A stretch of 64,000 bases of DNA from Siderastrea siderea (Eukaryota; Cnidaria; Anthozoa; Scleractinia; Rhizangiidae): NCBI GenBank assembly GCA_964030785.1, contig OZ034971.1:42672804-42736803 (forward strand), read 5' to 3'. The translations under genes and the position numbers were made by a program. Every line of letters begins with the position of its first letter. Position 1 is the stretch's first letter. A model generated the notes under the pieces. The model was not told where the DNA came from. It saw only the letters and a program-made list of their open reading frames with translations, and made no database searches. Below are positions 56,761-64,000 of this stretch, piece by piece.

Positions 56761-57514
56761 TTGGAACACAAGTAGCCAATCATAGTGTGCGATTTTTCAC
56801 CGCGGCAGTTCAAAAATCCTAGGCAAGATGGCGGCCTCCATCGAGCAAGATGTCGGCAATTTGCAATAAAAACGGAAAACATTGCCGGTAACGTGAATTT
56901 TCGCAAGTTTGGTGCTGTTCTGTACAGCCAGAAAGGTAAGAAAGACCCAGGAGTAATATTTGAAAAGGTAAAATTAGTTTGTTCTGTTTTCTATTACGGT
57001 GAATTGCACTCGAACGAGAAGCAAGAACCAGTCCATGAGCTCAGTTTATACTTCAAATAATTGTTATCAAGCGATTGAGCGATGAATTGCTAAATGTTAC
57101 ATTTGAAATGTTCCATGTACGTGTTTGTAGTTCGCGGTTCTGCGGTTCAAAGTTTGCCGTTTTCCGTTTGTTGTGTACTTTTAAGCGCAGCTGAAATTTG
57201 GATCTCATTTGATGATGGGAAATCAAGCAAAACAAACATATGGCGGCTAGTGAGAAGTTAAAAATCTTACAAGAAAATAAGAAAAAGGTGGGCCTAAATA
57301 AACTGACAGAAAGTAGACATTCCAACTTGTAATTAGGTTCTAGAATCAAAATTAACTATGAAGAGCAAAATGAGCTCATAAATAGATATCGCAAGGAAAC
57401 AAAAAAAACCCCTCCCTTTTAAGAGATCTTTTATTTATCTTCCTGACGATATCTCTGAAGCATACGATCCAGTCTCTCTCTGCATCAGCTCATCCCATGA
57501 CTTCCACCACTTTA

Positions 57515-58405
57515 CTGTATTTTCTCGATTAAACGCCAGACTCGAATAAATGCCAGGTTCAAATAGACACCTAGTTCTACAGGGTCGAGTTTAAAATACA
57601 AGGCCCCCGGCGTTTATTCGGGGTCCGAGCGTTTATATGAGGTCCTGGCGTTTATTCGATATGGCTATGTTAAATCAGGATTATGTGTTGTAACTGCATA
57701 CTAGTTCTCTTTCTACCATTTTGTTTGAATCTATAGTCTGTGTATTGGTTTTCTTAAGCTAGAATGGGTACAGGTTATCGTATGAAACGTTTTTGGAGCC
57801 AAGCAGTTTTTACACTAATATTCAAACCTAAACTACCTTTTACAATTGTACTTCTAACTAAAACAGATGAAACAAACGACATTCAGGTATCGTGTCAATC
57901 TCTATTTCTGCTGGCCTGTCAATCAAGCAAGGATCATCTTGAGGGTTTCTCCAGAGTTTCTTCAGCACTTCATTGAATCCCTCCATAATTTTGCCTTTTC
58001 TCAGAACTGATGGAGCGGGAACCTCTGACTCACCACCGCCTTGCTCTGAATTGCTTGCACAGTACGTTTGCTGTTGAGCAGTTGCCGTTACATTTCCTCC
58101 GTGTTTCACGGAGAAATGTAACGTTGAGAAAAGTTCAATCACTGTTCCAGTCAGTGATGTTTTTTGATAAATGACATACCAAATTCTCTGAGATAAGACA
58201 GAGTTGGCGACATTGTTTCACATTTTCTTATTAATAACTTTTTTGTTGAAATTTGGTTCTTAATTCAATAAACCTCCAGTACTGATGATAAAAAATGGAT
58301 GGCTGAAAAATACATTTAATAAATAAACGTCAGGCCCTGATTAAACGCTAGGTATACAAGGTCGAGTTTAAATAACTCCCCTGGTGTTTAATCGAGAAAA
58401 TTTGG
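57515..58405. mobile_element. ~890-bp TA-flanked element, CTGTATTTTCTCG family
   Basis: Inverted ends CTGTATTTTCTCGATTAAAC and GTTTAATCGAGAAAATTTGG lie between TA dinucleotides; it is a relative of the MITE at 31552. Repeated GGCGTTTATTCG-type motifs lie inside. On - a 94-codon frame (58142-57858) with MEGFNEVLKKLWRNPQDDP may be a captured or residual transposase piece; pogo/Tigger-like origin is possible but unproven. Confidence 0.65.
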
Positions 58406-58495
58406 TATTTGAAGTGCTAAATTTTCTACTTAGTATCCCTGCTATCTCCTCCCAATCAGCTGGTGAACTGGGAATTTTGTTGGCAACTTCCCTCA

Positions 58496-58510
58496 GGGGG
58501 GGGGGGGGGG
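58496..58510. repeat. G homopolymer (15 nt)
   Basis: One of six C or G runs of 13-15 nt in the window (others at 7516, 18386, 49160, 60307, 61131). Confidence 0.95.
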
Positions 58511-58936
58511 TTCTCCCATAAAATTATATAAGCTACTGTATATAGGTATTTGCTGCAGAATAGGGTATGGTTTTGAGGTTCCCAGGCCTTAAATACGGTA
58601 TCCATTTTGCCCAACTTCTTTGCACAGGCAGATGTCATACAAATTAGGGCTTGGCCAACAAAACGGAGGCAACCTTTAACTTACGTCTGTTGTGTTCAAA
58701 AGAAATTTAACATTGTGGATTGAAAATTGTGAACGAGAAGTTATACTTGGAACATGTTGAATGCATGTCAAGAATGGCGCCCATCTTTGCTGTTCTTTCA
58801 ACTTGTACCACCTAAAGTATGTGTTGACATTTGCCTGTTATTTAGTTGTGGAATAAAAAAAAAGCATAGAGTCTAGTTGTTGGTTAAAAAAAAGAAGAAA
58901 GTGTTTGGGCTATGAATGCGAGTTTTCAGTTTAATA

Positions 58937-59396
58937 ATAATAATAATAATAATAATAGTAACAACAAATTTATAGCACACTTTTTCTCAATGATCCAAAA
59001 GCACTTTTACATCAAAATTAATTAATTTAAAACCACTAATTAAAAAACTATTAATAGGATCATAAGAAATAACAATAGACTATAAAAAACCTATGTGCAA
59101 TGCACATTAAGGTAAGGTCTTCAATTAACGCTTGAAAAAGGTAGCGCTATTTACATAAAATTGGTAAAAAGGCTAATCTGTATGTGAAGAATGCATGTTT
59201 AAAAAGTAAAAGACTTTTTCAATTTACGCTTAAAAATGTCAACAGAACCAGCATTCTTAATATCATCTGGCAAGCTGTTCCAAAGACAGGGTGCCACAAC
59301 AGAAAAGGCACGCCGGCTGTAAGATTTTAAATTAATTCGCACCAAAACTCTGCAGGAATGCGTGAATGGGAAACCTGATGGTAAGCATGATGTCAT
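58937..59396 (-). mobile_element. CR1/L2-like LINE 3' end
   Basis: On - the frame 59396-59199 ends in YSRRAFSVVAPCLWNSLPDD, followed by FKRKLKKSFTF, the common C-terminus of CR1/L2/jockey RTs. A 3' UTR with GTGCTATAAATTTG leads to an (ATT)n tail (AAT on + at 58937-58959). Confidence 0.8.
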
Positions 59397-60019
59397 GTGA
59401 CATTTTGATGTTTGTGCTGCCTATTGTGAGGTTATTGTGAAGTAACTGACACTTATTGAAACATGATTGCATCGAAGCCTTGAGCATTCGTAGGTAGATT
59501 ACTGCACAGCTATAAGTAGTGTTTACCTTCCAAATTGAGCATTTTTGTTCACAGATAATCCAAGCATAATATAAGAGTTAATATGGAAAATCCAACTGAG
59601 AAGTCCCATTGATAAATAAGTAACCTTTCAAAAGTAAAGCTGCTTAATAAAGGATATAAAATGTTACCTGGTGTTACATTTTGAAGTTTTAGTGCCACTG
59701 GAAAGGTTTTTGGTCATCTACCCTAACAGTCTACACTGGGTAGACAACCAAAAACCGCTCTAATGGTGCTAAACCTTCACAGAAAGACAGAAAACAGGAC
59801 CAGTTAACAAAAAACATTTTACCTTCTTTATTCAAGAGCTTTACTCTCTGAAGCTCATTTATTTATTGATAGGAATTCTCAGTTTGATTTTCTGTACAAC
59901 CTCTATTATGCTTGGGTTACCTGTGTTTTGCTCATCTGATATCATTTGACGGATTGTTCAATTATTGTATACTGTACATTTGTCAGCCAACTTGCCTGTT
60001 TGTTGGAGTATTCACTATT

Positions 60020-61150
60020 TGAAGCTTTAAGCGTCTCCAAAGGGTCCAGCTTTTCGATTTTGTAACGAGTAAGCAGGAAAGTTGTTGTGGGCTCCCACTA
60101 ATCTAGCTAATTAAGGAGGTTGTAGAGATCATAAAGCCCCTGTTCCCAAAAGGGGCTTTTTGGGAACAACATCCCCAGTAGTAGGATATAATAAAGAAGT
60201 TCTTTTTAGGTTCAGTGAACACCATTTGTGTATCTGAAGCATTATAATTTTTTAACACCAGGACTGGACATCACATGTTAGTGGTCTAATTTCAGCTGTT
60301 ACCATGCCCCCCCCCCCCCTACTTTGAAGCTTTAAAATGTCCTGAAAGCATCCGGTTTGTTGCTTTCTTAACAAGGAGACAGGAGAGCTATTGTGGGCTC
60401 CCATAATCTAGCTAAGAAGGTTACAGAGATCATAAAGAAACAAGGGGCTTCTTGCCTTAAGCTATCCAAGAAGGAGGTAAACTTATATCAAACGAGAGGT
60501 TGGAACTTAAAAAATTTCCACTGTTATGTTCATGCATAGTTTCATGCTTGTTAGATATTACATTTACATCTGCTGAGTTTATTTTTTTTTTATATCTCTC
60601 ACAAATTGCTTGCAGTATACGAGCTTAGGCTTTGTGTTATAAACTCTAAATACATTGTTTATTAAAAAACTCAGATTAAGTGCATATGATGCATGGAACG
60701 AAATTGTAACATTTACCCTCCTGAATGAACTATAACCTAGGCAGAGAGAGAGGCAAAGCAACATGTTCAGCAGGCCAGTGGGGGATAATAACGATGCAAA
60801 GTAGATCCTCAGTTTCACCTCTTTGCAGTTTGGTAAATGCCAAGGCAAGACCTTCCTCTGGTTACTCCAGAATGACATTGGTTGGACTACATGTATGCTG
60901 ATGGCAGATCACAAAATAGCTTGGGGGGAGGAGGGGATGCAGAGAACAGGAGATCCCCAGTGGGACAATGAAGAAGTGCTTTATAGGTACAGCGAATACT
61001 GTTTGTGCAGTTATAGTAACCTTGTTATAATTTTTTAACACCAGTAGTGGACATCACAGTCATGTTAGTGGGTATTTATGCATGGTTTAATTCCAGCTGT
61101 TGGGGATTTTTGCACTTAGTGTTCTATTCTCCCCCCCCCCCCCGGCACAC
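60020..61150 (+). repeat. Diverged tandem copies of an exon-bearing segment
   Basis: TGTGGGCTCCCA.TAATCTAGCTAA and AGAGATCATAAAG recur at about 60080 and 60390. TTATAATTTTTTAACACCAG, GGACATCACA, CAGCTGTT and a C run recur at about 60245-60319 and 61025-61143. The exon-like end at 60829-60978 has a decayed match near 60165-60210. Confidence 0.65.
60829..60978 (+). CDS. Possible exon of an unidentified gene (FGK..G.TF.WLL motif)
   Basis: After a good acceptor (CTCTTTGCAG) a frame gives FGKCQGKTFLWLLQNDIGW, then CMLMADHK and EEVLYRYSEY. The aromatic and Trp pattern resembles, from memory, short proteins that are multicopy in corals; I cannot name the family. No reliable partner exon was found. 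Candidate first exons begin with ATGGCGGC at 56829 and 57241 but cannot be joined. It could be a fragment of a dead copy. Confidence 0.4.
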
Positions 61151-61625
61151 AAAAAGGGACAATTCCTCACCCCCAGGACTGACTAAAAAATTGCTTAGTT
61201 TGTTAGAAGATGGAAACATTCATTTTGGTATTTAAACAAGACCTAAACATCTAGAGAACAGTCAAAACCTATTCTGAAGCAGAGCAAATGAACTCATTAA
61301 AAGACAAACACTTGATCTCAATACAAAAACCAGGAGGGATGTCCAACCACACTGCCTTGAAAAATACAAATCAAATGGAATGTTAGTCTGAACCCTTTCA
61401 CTCCCAGAGTCAGTTATAGAGACATTCAGGTGATTCTGACATCTAAGTCTGTATATGAAATCCTATAGTGTTACCATTCAAATGAAACCTCTTCAGCAGT
61501 ACTTTAACATGACACTTTTTATGTTTCAGTATTTTACAAATGAAATTTGGGATTCGTCTTGAATTTTGATTTTAGGCACTCTTGGGAGTGAAAGGGTTAA
61601 GGAATATTTTTGCCCTTTTATGTGC

Positions 61626-61750
61626 AAACACCGAGCAACAGGCGAGAAAGAAAAGATGATGCATTTATTGTTTCGGGATTTATTGTATCAGGGTATTCAA
61701 ACACCGAGAAACAGGCGAGAAAGAAAAGATGATGCATTTATTGTTTCGCG
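61626..61750. repeat. 73-bp direct duplication
   Basis: AAACACCGAGMAACAGGCGAG and AAAGATGATGCATTTATTG recur after 73 bp (61626 and 61699), almost identical. Confidence 0.9.
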
Positions 61751-62039
61751 TTGTTTGGATACCTTGATGAATCACGAAGCCCGAGTTTCTAAGATTACCT
61801 TTACTAAGTGCGAAGTTTTGAAGAACAGTTGGAGCAACGAACAATAGGGAAGAGAATGTCAAACTGCTTGGACCGTGTATCTCCCGGCAAGTCTCGGGTA
61901 CAAGGGGGCAAAAATTGTCTAGTGTCCAGTTTAGCAATGTTCAAGAATTGTAAATGTGAACTGTAACTGAACCTTTGTAAGAGCAGTAGATACAAGTGAC
62001 TAACAACTATTTACGAATTTCATGCAAGTTATGAAATGT

Positions 62040-62840
62040 GCATAGTTAAGTGGTATATATCACTCTCACCGGCGAGTGGTATACCGTTTTTCACTGGGTA
62101 TCCAAGAGCTGCAAATAACTGTCGGTAAAATCGGCCCATGTCCGACGAAATCTTAACTTTGGTCGGACATTGTGTCTGGACAAATTTTTTTACCAAATAA
62201 TAAGTAAAAAATGATAAGAAACAATTACTTCAAAAAGACTTCCACTTAAAATAATAATAAAAAAAAAACGTCCGACCACAGTTCTGTTTTGTCCGACCAA
62301 AATGGAGTCTTGGACGGGCATATGTCCTGGTATCCAAACGCATGCACGTGATGTCGTATACATAACGCTGCTGATATTTAAGCGTAAACCTTGTGCTTTA
62401 GCGGATCCGGAGCAAAAGAGTGTCTAAACATGTTGAAATAACCTGCAAAATCACTGTCTGCGTTGATTACTACACCTAAACTTGAGAGTGTCCTACGCAC
62501 AAACTAGGGGTGTCATTCACGGAAATGGTATTGTAAAATTATTGAACTCATCTCGGGATGGTCCGAGAAACTCGGATTTGTCAAGATCAGTACCAGCTCA
62601 TACCAAGGTATTTTGCGCAGTCTAAGACTCTGCTGGAAAAACAGATCTTACCAAGGGCTGTTGGAATCCAAAAAGAAAATTGAGGGTAATCGGGCATTTT
62701 CCAGAGATAAGTTCGCTTAAATTTGGAAAGAAAATGCCAAACGTTGAGCGACGACTTTATTTTTTTTATTCACATCTTATTTTTTTTCCTGTATGGTTGC
62801 CTTGTCGTCCAGTCAAGTCTATGACGGTTCCCTATTTTCC
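62040..62840. other. No gene; dispersed repeat copy at 62665-62740
   Basis: GTCCGACCAAAATGG-type and GGTATCCAA motifs repeat around 62085-62335. The 75-bp repeat shared with 30431-30505 lies at 62665-62740. Confidence 0.45.
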
Positions 62841-62884
62841 TAAGTTTGAACCATTGTAGTATGTATGTCCTTCATATGTTTTTT

Positions 62885-63055
62885 GTAGATCCAGTGGTGA
62901 ACGGTTTCATTTTTTATCAGAAAAAAGGAGGCAAACTCAACGATCACAGTAGAATCTGGAAGATACAGACAGTTTACCAGATGACCAGTTGTTGTCCGCG
63001 GTTGCTGAACTGGAAAGTACCTCGACTGGAAGCCAGTCTACACACTGAACGTCAA
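62885..63055 (+). CDS. Weak candidate terminal exon
   Basis: An acceptor-like TTTTTTGTAG precedes an open stretch. In one frame a segment LPDDQLLSAVAELESTSTG ends at TGA (63046-63048), which looks protein-like. The acceptor that would enter this frame (ACAGTAG, about 62950) is not strong. It may belong with the fragment at 60829, but no joint was proved. Confidence 0.25.
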
Positions 63056-63129
63056 GGTTATATTTTACTTTCTTTGATGTTACCTGACGTCTTGAACCTT
63101 CTTAAGCTCTATTATTTTACAATTGACTA

Positions 63130-64000
63130 TATATTTCTATTCACTTTACGTTACTTCACTTCACTTCACTTTACTTTACTTTACTTTACTTTACTTTACT
63201 TCACTTCACTTTGCTTTACTTCACTTCACTTCACTTTACTTCACTTCACTTCACTTCACTTTACTTTACTTCACTTCACTTCACTTCACTTTCCTTCACT
63301 TCACTTTACCTCACTTCACTTTACCTCACTTCACTTCACTTTACTTTACTTCACTTTACTTCACTTCACTTCACTTCACTTCACTTCACTTCACTTCACT
63401 TCACTTCACTTCACGTCACTTCACCTCACCTCACTTCACTTCACTTCACTTCACTTCACTTCACTTCGCTTTACTTGACTTTACTTCACTTCGCTTTACT
63501 TCACTTTACTTCACTTCACTTCACTTCACTTTACTTCACTTCACTTCACTTCACTTCACTTCACTTCACTTCATTTCACCTCACTTCACTTCACTTTACT
63601 TCACTTCACTTCACTTTACTTCGCTTCACTTCACTTCACTTTACTTCACTTCACTTCACTTCACTTCACTTCACTTCAATTCACTTCACTTCACTTCACT
63701 TCGCTTCACTTCACTTTACTTTACTTCCCTTTCCTTCGCTTTACTTTACTTTACTTCACTTGACTTGACTTGACTTGACTTGACTTGACTTTACTTCACT
63801 TCATTTCACTTTACTTTACGTTACTTCACTTTACTTTACTTCACTTTACTTTACTTTACTTCACTTCACTTCACTTCACTTTACTTTACTTTACTTTACT
63901 TCACTTCGCTTCACTTTACTTTACTTTACGTTACTTCGCTTCGTTTTACTTCACTTCACTTCACTTCACTTCACTTTACTTTACTTCACTTTGCTTTACT
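63130..64000. repeat. Pentanucleotide satellite (TTCAC/TTTAC)n, runs past the window
   Basis: About 870 bp of near-pure 5-bp units, mainly CTTCA and CTTTA with CTTGA, CTTCG and CTTTG variants, clustered by type (for example consecutive CTTGA units at 63755-63790). The long frames here encode only LHFTSLHFTS-type repeats and are not genes. Confidence 0.97.

Noticed and set aside
62846..63773. Long proteins rich in LHFTS repeats
   Set aside because: They translate the pentanucleotide satellite; every frame is open because the unit lacks stops.

Overview
This window reads as nuclear DNA from an anthozoan cnidarian, most likely a stony coral. It is intron-rich, AT-rich and packed with decayed transposable elements. 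The element mix fits that lineage from memory: tRNA-derived SINEs, Penelope-like and CR1/L1-like retroelements, Merlin-type and TTAA-type DNA transposons, and many palindromic MITEs. No database search was possible, so the organism call is inference.

Two multi-exon genes can be reconstructed with matching splice phases. (1) A host gene on + (12275-35511, seven exons, 261 aa) encodes a cation-dependent mannose-6-phosphate receptor-like protein: signal peptide, one MRH lectin domain, one membrane span, and a short tail ending in the sorting-type motif YAEI. Its large first two introns (about 13 kb and 6 kb) have absorbed many of the repeats. (2) A three-exon gene on - (45864-40458, 1595 aa) lies inside an 8.7-kb mobile element (38848-47572). 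The element has about 1.2-kb imperfect terminal inverted repeats and is flanked by TTAA on both sides. The protein joins two N-terminal zinc-binding modules, a transposase-like core, a FEN1/XPG-like nuclease domain with all the expected acidic residues, and a C-terminal Cys-rich CXC-like segment. It is intact, so the element looks young. It is the main candidate for an undescribed system.

Layout. 1-12274: MITEs, a SINE, hairpin clusters and possible promoters, with no firm gene. 12275-35511: the receptor gene. Intron 1 holds a 5.0-kb Merlin-like element with 8-bp target duplications and another inverted-repeat element nested inside it, AGGATCCT arrays, a telomere-like satellite and large inverted repeats. 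Intron 2 holds a SINE, a broken tyrosine-recombinase (Crypton-type) gene, a MITE with 9-bp target duplications and a LINE tail. 35512-37629: 3' flank. 37630-47830: a LINE relic split first by a 422-bp MITE and then by the 8.7-kb TTAA element. 47831-52314: CR1-like LINE, then a pair of 460-bp inverted repeats enclosing Penelope-like and LINE debris. 53817-56587: a decayed LINE RT gene with an inserted TTAA MITE and a small template-switch insertion. 56590-63130: MITEs, LINE tails and exon-like fragments of an unrecognised gene. 63130-64000: a pentanucleotide satellite that runs off the window.

Most other open frames are shadows, repeat-derived or short chance frames. Gene models were built by eye from splice consensus, phase agreement and conserved residues.
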